A stretch of 64,000 nt of DNA from the NCBI GenBank assembly GCA_001600415.1, contig BCJX01000002.1:3715297-3779296 (forward strand), in the 5' to 3' direction. This stretch comes from Pascua guehoae (lineage: Eukaryota; Basidiomycota; Tremellomycetes; Trichosporonales; Trichosporonaceae). The notes under the pieces are model-generated. The model made no database searches. It saw only the letters and a program-made list of their open reading frames with translations, and had not been told where the DNA came from. Made by a program: the position numbers and the translations under genes. Positions 11,795-32,524 of the stretch are shown here, piece after piece. Position 1 is the first letter of the stretch. Every line of letters starts with the position of its first letter.

Positions 11795-13508
11795 ATGCGC
11801 CCACCAAGCCTCCTCACGCTGGGACGCGGTATCCTCCCCGCGACCCGCCCCATCGCGTCGCCCTCGCGCTTGCCGGCATTGACGCTCCGCGCACACTCTG
11901 GCTGTGGCCATTCACACGACCACTCGCACTCTCATCCCCACACTCACACCCATGCCCACTCGCACGCGCACGCACATGGCCACTCGCACACGCACGCGGC
12001 GTCAGCCTCGTCCACCTCTAGAGCCGCTGCAGCCCCCGGATCAGGATCAGCACCAGCACCAGCACCAGCCCGCCCACGCCCCTCCCCAACCCAGGCCGAC
12101 GTCGCCGCCCAAACCCTCCCCGTCCGCACACCGGGCACACCGCTCAACACGCCCAGCGCCGGCGGGCCCAAGGACGCGGCCGCATACTGCGCGTCCCTCG
12201 TGCGCAGGCTGGATCCGGACGCGTGGCTGTGCTCGTACTTTTGGCCTAGGCGCGAGCGCGAGTGGTGGTTGGCGATTCGCGCTTTGAATGTGAGTCGAAT
12301 TATGGCTGGGCATTGAGGGCCCGGGGGTGTGGAGACAAGGCATGGTGGTACTGTGTGGTGGTATGAAGGCGGAGAAAGGTGGCAGAGCGTAGTCGGTTTA
12401 GGGTCAACGGGAATTGAGGTGACAAGACGCGCTGGTCGTTGGGGTACTGCCAAACTGCGGTGTCCGTTCTTGCTTCCGATCACTCTCGCCCGTTGCATGT
12501 CGCTGGCCTACAGGCAATTGCACTCTTGTTCATACCCTGTGCCCTGTATCTTCCCGCTATGGCGGCGGTGGCGGACACTCCTCTCACCGTTTTGCTTAAA
12601 ACCAGAACCCCCCCCCCCCCCTTTTTTTTTTCCGCCGACTGACACACTAATGCCAGCTCGAGCTCCACCTCGTCTCGACAACAGTCACGCAGCCGGCGAT
12701 CGCCGCGATGCGTTTCCAGTTCTGGCGCGACGCCCTGGCGGCAGTGTACGCGACCGACGGCCGGCCCGTCCCGCAGCACCCTGTGGTAGTCGCGCTCGCC
12801 GAGATGCACGAGCACCGCCCCGTGCAACGGTACTACCTGAGCCAACTAGTCGAGGTCCGGGTGAGTTTGAGTGCGGGACAGCAGCGCTGGATCAAGTCTT
12901 GCGGCTGCTTGCTCCCACTGCACACTGCAACTCTTTCGCTTACATTCCAGGCCAAGACACTCGCCAACCCGCCAGCATCGCCCACGCTCGAGTCGTACCT
13001 CTCGACCTACTCGCCGCTCTCCTCGGCCCTGCTTCTCGGCCCGCTCCCGCTCGTCCTCTCCCCGACCGACCCGGGCACGTCGCACCTCGCCCACACGCTC
13101 TCGCACATTGCCCAGCTCTTGACAGTCACGACGCTCCTGCGCGGCCTCCCGGCCCTCATTGGCAAAAAGCAGCTCTCCCTCCCCTCGGACGTGGCCGCGG
13201 CGCACGGCATTGTCGACGAGCAAGTGTTCCGGCACGGCGCCGAGGCGCCAGGGTTCCGCGACGCAATCTTCCAGATTGCCACGCGCGGCATGGACGAGCT
13301 CATCACCGCCCGCACAGACCTCAAGAGCACAGACGGCAAAGTCGTGCCCACCCAAGCCATGCCCGTCTTTCTGGCCGCCGTCCCCGCAGAGCGATGGCTC
13401 CAGCGCCTGGAAAACGCAGACTTTGACATCTTTGCTCCCGAACTCCAAAAGTTTGACTGGCGCCTCGCACCGCGGATCTGGGCGAGGTACCTCTCGGGCA
13501 AGCTGTAG
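11795..13508 (+). CDS. NDUFAF6: NADH dehydrogenase complex I assembly factor 6 homologue
   Basis: NDUFAF6 is a mitochondrial member of the squalene/phytoene synthase fold needed for assembly of the ND1 module of complex I. Exons 11795-12289, 12657-12860 and 12951-13508 join in phase 0 to give 418 residues. The fold is seen in DAAAYCASLVRRLDPDAWLCSYFWP, the RFQFWRDALAAVYA block, HPVVVALAE, the RYYLSQLVEVR helix, HTLSHIAQLLTVTTLLRGLP and a C-terminal WLQRLENADFDIFAPELQK region. The N-terminus (MRPPSLLTLGRGILPATRPI) looks like a mitochondrial targeting sequence. Odd: residues about 35-65 are a His-rich tract of HS/HT/HA pairs followed by an A/P/S-rich linker, which is not a usual part of the family. 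The 367-nt first intron ends in a C14T10 tract. Confidence 0.88.
12608..12631 (+). repeat. C14-T10 homopolymer pair before a splice acceptor
   Basis: Fourteen C and ten T precede GACTGACACACTAATGCCAG, whose AG is the exon 2 acceptor of NDUFAF6. It acts as, or has expanded from, a polypyrimidine tract. Confidence 0.85.
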
Positions 13509-14019
13509 ACGTAGGATGCAGAGGTGGTTTAGAGGCATGCGGTGGGCGCGTGACTCGAGTCTGGATGAAGGTGGGGGTTGTTCTCGGCGTTGTTATGGTT
13601 TGAGGCGATTTGGGTCGGTTTGCACGTGGAGGTCAAAGTGGTGGCTAAGGGACAAGGTTGAGCTTCGAGGCATCTGTGGGAGGCTCAATCGACAGGCGTA
13701 CTAGGCACATGCCGTCCAGAACACTGTTAGCCAGAGTCTGATGCTAGATACAAACAGTGCGAACATCACTCCCGCACTCGCGAATCCCTCGGCAATCTAG
13801 CTCACAGACACGTCCCTGATCTGCGAGGACAGTGCGCAAAGTGGCGGTGCCTCGACTTTTGTGCGACCTCGACTCCCCTGCAGGTTGCCCAGATAACGCT
13901 AATAATGTAAACGGCCATGCAACATACAGCTACAGTGGGAATATTAATGTGTCTATAAAAGTCATGCTGAGGTGGTGGGAGAGTGCGGGGTGCCATGATA
14001 TTTTGGTGTATATCTGTGC
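13509..14019. other. Convergent intergenic region
   Basis: 3' flanks of NDUFAF6 (+) and the MFS transporter (-). No gene seen. Confidence 0.6.
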
Positions 14020-16025
14020 CTATGCGTCGTGGTGGTAGCGGCCAAACTGGTGGCGGAGCTTGTTGAGGCGCATGCGCTCCTCGTCCGAGAGACTCGTGTT
14101 GTCGCGGTCGGCGAGGATGGTGTACTGTGTCCACTCGTGGTGGTGGGGGTGCGAGGGGTCGCAGATGGACGCGTTGGAGAGGATGCGGCCGAGGGCGGTC
14201 GTTGGCGATGTGGGGAGGTCGCGGAGAATGTCGTCGGCCTCGCCCGCCTCGTCGTCGTGTGCGCCGACGCGCTTTTCCGCGTCGAGCTGCTCCTTTTCAA
14301 GCACGGCGCGGCGCTGCATGAGGAGCTTCATCGTGTTCTCCGAGTCGGCCGCGTACTTGCACTTCATGCGGATCTGCTTGCCGTACTTGAGGAAGATCCA
14401 GCATGCGGGCAAGCACGCGAGCGCGAGGAAACCGGGCAGCGCGGCAGCCCAGTGGATGCCGAGGGCGGCGTACATGTCCTTTGTGAACAGGGGGAACGCG
14501 GCGCCAAAGAGCGAACGGAGCACAGAGTTGGCGGCCATGACGGACGCGGCGTAGATGAGGTAGGCGTCGATGAGGTAGCCAATGATGGACAGGAAGGTAA
14601 TGACCATGCCAAAGCCGAACGGAATGCCAAACATGATGGGCGCGATAAAGTGAACGTCGGGGCTGTTGGTCGCCGCGAATCCTGCGAGACCAATGACAAT
14701 GGCAACACCACCGTACAGGGACGGTGGGAGGCGGTCCTCGGGCGTGGGACGGCCGTCCTCGTTCCTCTTGCCGGCCTTGACATACTCCTTGTTGATGTAG
14801 ACCAGAGTGAGAATGATGGCGCAAACGACACCAACGGCAATGCCCAGGAATGCGAGACCCTCCTCGCCAGTGTTCCAGCCGCGGAGCTGCTGGAAGATGA
14901 TGGGGTACGCCGCAAAGTTGAGGTAGAGAGTGCCGTAGATGATGGCAACCTGGAGGGGGTCAGCAGGGAGCAGGCATTAAAAAAAAAGGCAGTGGCACGT
15001 ACGTAGACACTGAGGAGGAGGACAATAGGCTCGACGAGCAGCTTCCACGGGCGGATAATGGCAATTGTAAACATCTTGCCAATCTGGAGGGGACGCTCAA
15101 TGTCCTGGTGGTAGCGGTAGACCTTGCCAGTCGCGTTCGAGAGCCTCTGGGCGCGGCGGCGGAGGAGGATGGGCGCGTACGTCTCGGGGGCAAAGAGCGT
15201 CATGACAACGAGCATGACACCGCAGTAGATGCCCAGGAAGCCCATGACCCAGCGCCAGCCGACCGAGACGCCGAGGAAACCGCCCGTAATGGGACCGAGG
15301 GCGGGGCCGAGGAACGGTGCGGCAGCAAAGAGCGCCATGCCGACACCGCGCTGCTCCATGGTGAGAATGTCGCCAATCGTCGCACCGGCGTTGGTGAGGG
15401 GGCTCGAGCCAAAGAAGCCGGCAAGGCAGCGGAAGATGAGGACCGACGCAGGGTTGGGCGACGCGACAACGAGGCTCTGGAAGAGCGTGATGCCAAAGCA
15501 TGTCACGACGTAGACGACACGGCGGCCCCACACTTCGGATGCGGGTGCCCAGAGTCTGGGTGTGAGTACATATGCAGGGGCACTACACTCGGCAGAGAGG
15601 GATACTCACAGTGGACCAAACGCAAAGCCAAGGACAAAGAGCGAGACGCCGCCCGTCCAGAACAAGCTGCCCTTGCCAAACTCGCCCATCAAGCCCGGGA
15701 TGCCGCCGGCATATGCCGAGCTACACAGCGCGACCGACAGGGTGAGCATGGACGTGATGCCCACCTGGAGCCATTTGTACCAGTTTGGCCACAGCTGGGG
15801 GTCCTCGACATCGTGTGGCAGCCAGTCGACGACGTATGGCTCTTCGTGCGTGCCCTTTCCGCGGTAGTGGTGATTGTGAATCTGCTCAAAGGGCGTGATA
15901 AAGGGCCGCCATGGCCGGCGCTTGAGCGTCAGGCTCTCGGGTGGGGACGAAGTGGGTGGCGGGTAAGTGTGATCGTCAAACGACACAAAGGTCGAGCCGG
16001 TCGTCGAGGACGCCATCGTGGACAT
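14020..16025 (-). CDS. Major facilitator superfamily drug:H+ antiporter (DHA1 type)
   Basis: A plasma-membrane proton-coupled exporter of the large fungal DHA1 group (polyamine and drug exporters). Exons 16025-15610, 15555-15003 and 14949-14020 join in frame to give 632 residues. A cytosolic N-terminus of about 110 residues includes EPYVVDWLPHDVEDPQLWPNWYKW, the usual DHA1 lead-in to TM1. Membrane segments follow, including [27 protein letters not shown] (TM2 and the loop 2-3 signature), LIFRCLAGFFGSSPLTNAGA and APFLGPALGPITGGFLG (the antiporter motif C region). The C-terminal half has VMAANSVLRSLFGAAFPLFT. The cytosolic tail of about 110 residues is charged. Transport substrate cannot be told. 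The next gene upstream is a secreted-type oxidoreductase on the same strand. Confidence 0.92.
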
Positions 16026-17748
16026 TGTCCTGGGTATGAGCGCTGGTCTGGTGTGGAGTTGCACAATACGTCGAGCTCGGCGGCGATAATAGCTGCCGGA
16101 ACACTACTCACTGGATGGACAAGGAAGTATGTGGTGGAGAGAATGAATCGAAAGATGCACAAGGCTGCAAAATATCAATGCTCTAGATATGTGAGCGGCC
16201 AGTGAGCGGCCCAGAATGCCCTCTCCAACACATGCAGAGTCAGCAGCACCGGCTCCGCACTTGCCGCTAGTCACCTGCCTGACAGTACGGCCGCCACTGG
16301 AGTTACAGTTACGCCGATGGCAAGGGGATAGATACACAAAAGCCTGCGGCCCTCAGGCGGGCTCGACTGAGCCCGAGGTACTCACCTCACTGGACACGGG
16401 GACACGGGCTCAATGGTCGTGCAGCTTCGGCATGGCACGGCTTCGGCCATGGACCCTGAAGTGAAAAAAAAAGAGAGCCATCATACGAGGCGCCGCAGGG
16501 CAAGACCGAAAGGCATCCAATGCAAGGCGGCCAGCGGCGCCCATGGACTAACCTGTCAGCTGGATTTACGTTGGCCGCCAGGTCCACTAGAACGGCGGGC
16601 GCCGACAAGGCACACTCATTTGTGTCAAGCCTAAATGTGTCATTTGCACTGGGGCAGTTTAACCAGGCCCAGATTATTTTAGCAGCTCCTGGTCACTGCA
16701 GGTGACAGTGTGCGGCACCATTGGCGCTCTCCATGGCGTCAGCGGTGCATAGCGCAGCTAGGCACGGACGTAGCGACCCAGCACGATGAGTAAGTACTGA
16801 CTCAAGTACCCAAAACCGAGTGGCAAAATGGACACGTGGACGAGATAAGCACCAAGCAATTATGCTGGACAAACACAATGCACGTCACAGCAGTTGTCCA
16901 CACGTCCACATTGACCGTCGGCGCTGGTTCACAAAGCGTCCGTGTTAACAGTGTTGATACTGGTTTACGTGGGCCACTTCGGCGCCCGATGATGGTCGCC
17001 AAGTATAGAACAGCGCCCGGCGGCATCGTGCACGGCCGACACGCATGGTGCGTCTGCCCGTTTGCGTGCCCCCTTGCGTGTCGAGACTTGCCACACACGT
17101 CGCAGGGCCGAGGGTTCTGGAATCCTTGCAAACAGTGCCCACCGGTCACCGATTGTAAACATACAATCAGCCAGGATTTGTTGCAGCAAGCAGCGACTCG
17201 GTCAACAATCTCATTCAATCCCTGCGCACAGCCGTATCTCACTCGCAATCTGCCCGTGCCTCTAGTGGCCCACACTACCTTTGCCGCTTTCCTTCGCGTT
17301 GCCACGTCCTCGCTCCCGGCTGTAACTGCGCATCCTCATCCTGTCTGCTGCTGGAAAGATTGGACGCATTACAACGCTGCCCTCCGCCCAAGATAGTGGA
17401 CGACATCCGCTCTTCCCGCTTCCCCGCTGACCACCAGCACCGGAACAAACCAGCGGGTATCAGAATCCATTGCATGCAGAATTATATACGACGAGGCAGG
17501 CATCAGTCGTAATGAATGTTGGTTGGGAAGACGCGGCACAGAGCGAGGCATCGCCCTCTAGTGTCCCTGGTAATTGTCCTACGTGCATCATGCTCGTTGT
17601 ATTGATCTAGCTCGGGACGCGATCCCATACCCCGATCGCCCGGTCTCTACCCACAAACGTACGCGGATGCCTGCACTCGCGTTCGCCAGCGGCACCCGCA
17701 CGTCGGGGTTCCAGCCTCTGCCAGAGGCGACGACCTAGGGTGCTAAGC
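16026..17748. other. Intergenic between MFS transporter and GMC oxidoreductase
   Basis: About 1.7 kb holding the promoter of the MFS gene and the 3' flank of the oxidoreductase, both on -. Open frames are short and mutually conflicting. No tRNA or repeat recognised. Confidence 0.6.
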
Positions 17749-27238
<9,490 letters not shown>

Positions 27239-28495
27239 ATGAGCCGTCCACAAGACAGCGAGCCCATGGACATTGACCCTCCCGAGGTCTCTCGTCCCAT
27301 CGACACCACCCAAAAGGCCACCGAGGCCACAACCGAACCCATGACCGAGGCCCCCAACGGATTCCCTCCGCAGGCCGAGCAACCCGAGCAGCCCGAGCAG
27401 CTTCCTCCAAAGACCGACTTCCCATTCTCTTCGCCGACAGAGACAACATCAACCCCAATGGGCCAGAAGACGACCAAGCCCGCGCAAGCCGACTCAGTGC
27501 CGCCCCCACGGACGGGACCGTCGTTTCCGTCGCAGTCCGAGTTTACCTTTACGAGTCCGCAGCCGCAATCGTCGACTTCTGCATCTCCGGAATCGCCCTT
27601 TAACACTGCCCCCAGAGGCCCTGCTCCGGACACGCAGCCCCAGGAGAAGCAGGACAAGGGCAAGGAGAAGGAGACCCAAGAGACCGAGCCGCCCACGCCT
27701 CCCCCGGAGCCGATCACGTTCTCAAAGCCAGGATCTCAGCTCGACCCGTCATCCTTGTCTGTCCGCGAGCTAGAGGTGAGTGTCAATATGCCGTCCCCCA
27801 AGACCATTCCTAACCACCCAGGCACTGCTGGACAAGGCTCTTGAACTCAAAAAGGCGGGCAACGCTGCGTTTACTTCCAAGCCAGCCAAGCTCGACGTCG
27901 CACTCAAAGACTACCAGGCGGCGCTGGACGAGCTTCCAGCCGTGCCCAAGCACCTGCCTCCACCGAGTCCGGACGAGGAGCGTATCCGCGAAGTGTCAGA
28001 CGAAGAGGCCGATCAAATCGAGGCCGATTTCAAGGCTGGACCAGCGCGCATCCGCGTCGACAATGAGATTCGCGACACGACAAAGGTCATGTGGGCCAAC
28101 CTAGGCGCCGTGTACTCGACCCAGGTGAGTGCATCCTCCCCTTCATGCAGCTGTCCCCCGCTAACGAGGCAGAAAAAGTACAAGGAGACTGTTGCGGCGT
28201 GCACCAAGGCGCTGTCCTTTGACCCTCACTACCTCAAGGCGCTGCTGCGACGCGCAGCAGCAAACGAACACATTGGCACGTGGGGGGCACTCTCGTCGGC
28301 GAGGCAAGGTAGGTCCAGAAGAGGCAGTGGGATTTTGGCTGACTATCAGACTATGGGCTCTTGTCCATCCTCCTCCCACCAGACGACAAAAACCTCGTCA
28401 ACGTCCGCAAGTCCCTCGACGAGCTGCCGAGGAAGATTATGAAACAGCAAGAACAGGAAAAGGAGGACCTGGTCGGCAAGATGGGGAGCTTGTGA
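27239..28495 (+). CDS. TPR-domain protein, TTC1-like
   Basis: TTC1-type proteins are TPR co-chaperones that bind C-terminal tails of Hsp70/Hsp90-type partners. Exons 27239-27775, 27822-28124, 28173-28308 and 28350-28495 join in frame to 373 residues. The first 180 residues are acidic, P/E/T/Q-rich and probably disordered. The TPR region follows: ALLDKALELKKAGNAAF, LDVALKDYQAALDELP, VMWANLGAVYSTQKKYKETVAACTKALSFDPHYLKALLRRAAANEHIG. The C-terminus DKNLVNVRKSLDELPRKI plus EKEDLVGKM matches the TTC1 layout. An in-frame ATG at 27032 was not used because its extension lacks family resemblance; MSRPQDSEPMDID at 27239 is the more natural start. Confidence 0.85.
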
Positions 28496-29049
28496 ACGAG
28501 AGAGTACGGGGCATGTTGACGTTACGATTGATTCGACATTCGCAGAGGGCACAACACCAATGGCTTGCAGGGAGAGCCACATGCATTTAGCTTTGGCATT
28601 TAACAGGGCACAACTGAGTCGCTTTTACTGGTGCTGAACCATTAACCGGGATGAGTATGGGCACCCTGCACAGTAGACGGACGGAATACAGACACCTGTG
28701 TCACCTTGAATCCACGACGCCTGGCGGCACTCCCGAGGTTGGGCGATCGAACCAGAAGTGTGTGTCGCAGATTCACTGGGCCAGTAGAGGACGGCCCCGA
28801 TGGATACAGCAACCAACAGCATGATTGCGAGCGCGGGCGGTGCGTGTCGACATGGCTGGGGTTCGGCCTGACGTTTCTCCTCAGTTGCTGTTCGATCGGT
28901 ACTGGTGGCCCGTACTGCACGTGCAGCGGCTTGGGGAGAGGATAATGTGGTGTGCTCATTCACTTATTCATATGTCTAGGCCTGACTGTATTTCCTTGGT
29001 GAGATGGCCAGCCTTGCCAGATCGGGTACCACTCAGAAACTGTGCTCGC
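28496..29049. other. Convergent intergenic region
   Basis: 3' flanks of the TTC1-like gene (+) and the aspartic protease gene (-). No gene seen. Confidence 0.6.
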
Positions 29050-30429
29050 TTACTTTAGCTTGGCAAAGCCGACAGCGGGCGGGTCTACGCGGTGGACCGT
29101 GTACACATTCTTGAGGAACGGGTCCCCAAGCAGCCAAAAGTTGATACTGTGGTATCAGCTAGGCTGAGGTTTGGGATAGCTGGGGTGAACTGCGTCCAGG
29201 GTTGACTCACTCTGCGCCGGTAACCGCACCAAGGCATTGACCGTCCTTTGTCTTTGCCAGGACCAAATCGCCACTCTCAATGGCGTAGTGTACACCATCA
29301 AACGCAATCTCGAGCTCAAACTTTGCGTCGCACGGGTAGCGGTACAGGTCGATTCCGTTGGCACGCGACGCCGAGTCGTCGAATGCGGCTCCTGGCACGT
29401 TTTGGAAGAGCTTGGCGACGTGCGCCTTGCTGGCGACGATGACGCTCGAGCCCGAGTCGGTCACGGCGGTGATGCGCTGGTTTCCAAACAGCGATTTGCC
29501 GTTGACATAGATGCCGTCGGCGGTGACAGACCAGTGCGTGCCAAAGATTCCCTTGCCGCCGAGAAGCGGGAGGTACTGGATCTCACCGGTGAAGAGTGAT
29601 TCGTCGACGCCCCTACCCGTCAGTAATCCAAGTGACAGGCAGGGTCAACCTTACCCTAGCGTCAACACGCCACCAGGTGACGCATCGTCGTTGCCAGTCA
29701 CCGAGGCTGGGGCACGTTCGAGGTAAAGGCCAAAGCGCTTATCATCCCACTGCTGCGCAAGGCGGTGCCAGAGCGGCTCGTGGTCGGTTTCGAGCGGCCA
29801 CCCCAGGCCAATGATCCCCGAGTGGTTGGCTTGGAGTGCGCCGTCTGCCCACTTGTCGGCCGCCACTGTAGCGTCAGTCGACTGATACTAAACAGAGCAT
29901 CGGGTTGAGCATGTGCACTTACAGAACCCCTGGTCCTCCTGCACAAACGGCCCGAGCGCGACCGTGTCCTGGGCCAGGCAACCCTTGGTAAACCCTTTGA
30001 GGTACCCGATGCTGAACGGTTTCTTGGCGCCTGCAGAGTCGAGCGTATACTTGAACGTGCTCGAGTGCGAGTGGTTAAAGTAATGCTCCTCTGCATTAAG
30101 TACACCGGGCTGGGTATCACCGTTGTCGGCGACCCATAGCGTCGTCGAGCCCGTGTCGATAATCACCTCGACCTCTTGAGGCGGGGTCCCGATGGAGACG
30201 CGCGTCGTGTAGCGCGAGTCGCGGCCCCATGTGGTCAATCTGTCGTCAGCATCATAAGAACAGGCGGTGTAACTGACTCAGTACGACCACCGCCGGCGTG
30301 GCGGTTCTGGTGCTGCGGCACAGATGCGCGTGTGAGTGGGAGGGAGACGGGTCCCCCGCGTTTTACCGTGGGGGCTGCAGAGGCTCCGAGGGCAGAGAGG
30401 AGGACGAGGAGGATGGTAGTTGAGACCAT
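29050..30429 (-). CDS. Secreted pepsin-type aspartic protease (A1 family)
   Basis: An extracellular or vacuolar acid endopeptidase. Start MVSTTILLVLLSALGASA is a signal peptide, followed by a short propeptide. The first catalytic aspartate is in IIDTGSTTLWV with the upstream YTTRVSIGTPPQ strand. The second is in AVTDSGSSVIVASK. GIIGLGW is the conserved inter-lobe strand, and the C-terminus INFWLLGDPFLKNVYTVHRVD gives the final lobe. Five or so short introns interrupt the gene; two are visible at about 29.87-29.93 and 30.24-30.30 kb. One lies just after the propeptide. The total of about 400 residues is normal. No C-terminal GPI signal is seen, so it is probably released. A TATA box lies about 50 nt upstream. 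Confidence 0.9.
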
Positions 30430-30478
30430 GTTGAAGTTGGGAAGCCAGGTGAGGGGGCACTTTGGCTGTCGTGGATCG

Positions 30479-30486
30479 CTTATATC
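30479..30486 (-). promoter_or_regulatory. TATA box of the aspartic protease gene
   Basis: GATATAAG on the minus strand lies about 50 nt upstream of the ATG at 30429. This is the right orientation and spacing for a short-leader gene. Confidence 0.5.
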
Positions 30487-30798
30487 CTGTTCATGGCCAT
30501 GCGCGCCTCGATACCCACGCTCAGCCAAACTTATTTTGGACCACGGGAGTCACCATCAGGCGTGATCCGACGCAATGTGACGGCGGTGTGGTGCACACCG
30601 CATGTTGCGACAATCGTAGCACCACGCTATGGGACATGGATGACGATTTGGCCTCAGCACAGGGTGCGTTTCGGCCAAGACGGCGACTTTGAATCATATT
30701 TCGACTAAAAGTATTTGTCCATGCCACTTGCGGCCTGCCCCATGTGATGTGTCTCACGCTTCGACATCGAACCACGCTAGAATGACACCTTATCGGCG

Positions 30799-31629
30799 CT
30801 AGACAACATGTTCCAACGTGGGCGTAATGATCGCTGCATCCCCGGCACTATGGAACACGATCATTTTGTGAGCATGCCCGAGGACCAACAACAATTTCTC
30901 GGTCGCGCTGCATCTACACCTGTCACTCAGGGGATCCGTCGGGAGCCACTGAGATGAGGTCGGCTGTGGGGCCAATTTCTGTTGGATCTTCACAATACAC
31001 TGGAAGTTGCAATAGGATGACAGTCCACCGTGCGCGCGACACGAGCTGTCGCCATCCTTATCCATTGCCGCTTGAGCTGAGAAACTACAGGAATGTTGTT
31101 CAATGACGCTGATCTTACATCCAAGATCGAAACAGATGCGTTTCACATTCGGCAGATCAAACATGTTTCGAAACTCAGTCCAGGCCCCGTCGCCGTATTG
31201 ATCCATCGAATAGAGCCGTACAGATCGCGACTGCCCCACAGCGGCAGTGGGAACCCAACGAGACTTGATGGCATTAGTTTGTAATTCGGTCCGCGACGAT
31301 GGAGGCCTGCCACTCCACGCCGGGTCACTTACTGACATCCTTTGGGGAGGAAGCCAACAGAGTTTGTCCCACGCCGACCGGGAATGTGCTGCAAGGGTAG
31401 TGCCACAGTGGGCCCACAAGAGGGACGTGACGAGGAAACAGATACAATCGTGGGCAGGGCAAAAGAAGCTCTTCGGTTGACGCTCGGGCGCTGCACATGC
31501 TCTTGTCGGGGTGATCGTGCGGGGGCCTATTGAAGTGGGTTCCGGGTCTACAAAGGTGAAAAATGCTCCACCTCCGCTCCACATGAGTGCTGAACTGCCT
31601 CTTGGCCACCGCATAGTCGAATGTCTCAC
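30799..31629 (-). CDS. Hypothetical open frame, 276 codons, unrecognised
   Basis: An uninterrupted frame of 276 codons in an otherwise empty interval. Only the middle part (around DLPNVKRICFDLGCKISVIE) looks protein-like. The N-terminal third is W/R/P-rich and resembles antisense or noncoding translation. No domain, signal peptide or membrane helix is recognised. It may be a relic or chance; exon borders could also be wrong. Confidence 0.2.
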   Translation of the reverse strand: MRHSTMRWPRGSSALMWSGGGAFFTFVDPEPTSIGPRTITPTRACAAPERQPKSFFCPAHDCICFLVTSLLWAHCGTTLAAHSRSAWDKLCWLPPQRMSVSDPAWSGRPPSSRTELQTNAIKSRWVPTAAVGQSRSVRLYSMDQYGDGAWTEFRNMFDLPNVKRICFDLGCKISVIEQHSCSFSAQAAMDKDGDSSCRAHGGLSSYCNFQCIVKIQQKLAPQPTSSQWLPTDPLSDRCRCSATEKLLLVLGHAHKMIVFHSAGDAAIITPTLEHVV

Positions 31630-32520
31630 CCAGTATTTTCGTCACACCGTGGCTATCGCCTTGTACGTGTCGAGAGAGTGATACAGTCTACCAGGATGGC
31701 TTATACACTGCATGCAAGCGAGCGCGAGCGCAAGCCCACAGCTCGCTCGATCAAGGAGTGAGCTCGGGCCAACCAACAGTACACACTACGTGTTCCTGTC
31801 ACCAGCATCGCACAACGTTGGCAGATTCTACATAAAATCCTGACTGGTGTACTTCGGGTGCGTATGAAAGGGCACCACAGTACACGCTGAGGGTGCTCAT
31901 CGCTGCCACTGGCATGCAGCCGGCGGCACTGTGTATCTACGGTGCCACTAGTTGCACTGGCAGATAAACAAGAGGCACCGGACCGGATTAGGTCACATCA
32001 TATCGAGCTGGGCCAAACAGGGTTGGCCAGGACGCAGGTCTAGCCCTCGCACGTTGGACTGCCGAGCTGCCCCGCCCCAGACCACATGTGCGTCGCCACA
32101 GCAACGCTAGCAACGTTAGCAACGCACACACGTTTGCAGCGTGCACGCAGAATGTCATGAACGAATCCAAGTTGGTCGGTGATCGATGAGCTGTCTTTCA
32201 ATGTTTCATGCAGGGTTACTACAGTGTTTGCTGACTCTAGCACCCAAAGGCAGCATAGCATCGGCACGGAGGAGATCATCGTCCAAGAAACTGCACGGCC
32301 TTGAGAAGAAAAGTGGGCTGGCGCTTTTAGATGTCCTCATTTGAAGGGTCCTCCTTTTCCTGGGCCATGCTGCGCTGGCGAGTGGGTCTTCGCCATCGGT
32401 GGGGGGTTTGCGCAAGAGTAGACGTTCGAACCGATGGTGTGTACAACTAGAGAGGTGGCGATATCCTGTAGCAGAAGACTAAGTCATACATTCGCCGAGG
32501 ACCGAAAGCGCCTGCACTAG
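31630..32520. other. Intergenic, left border of accessory cluster 1
   Basis: No gene seen. The + frame of the first family 1 copy is open back to about 32483 but has no ATG, so its 5' part seems missing here. Confidence 0.55.
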
Positions 32521-32524
32521 CCAT

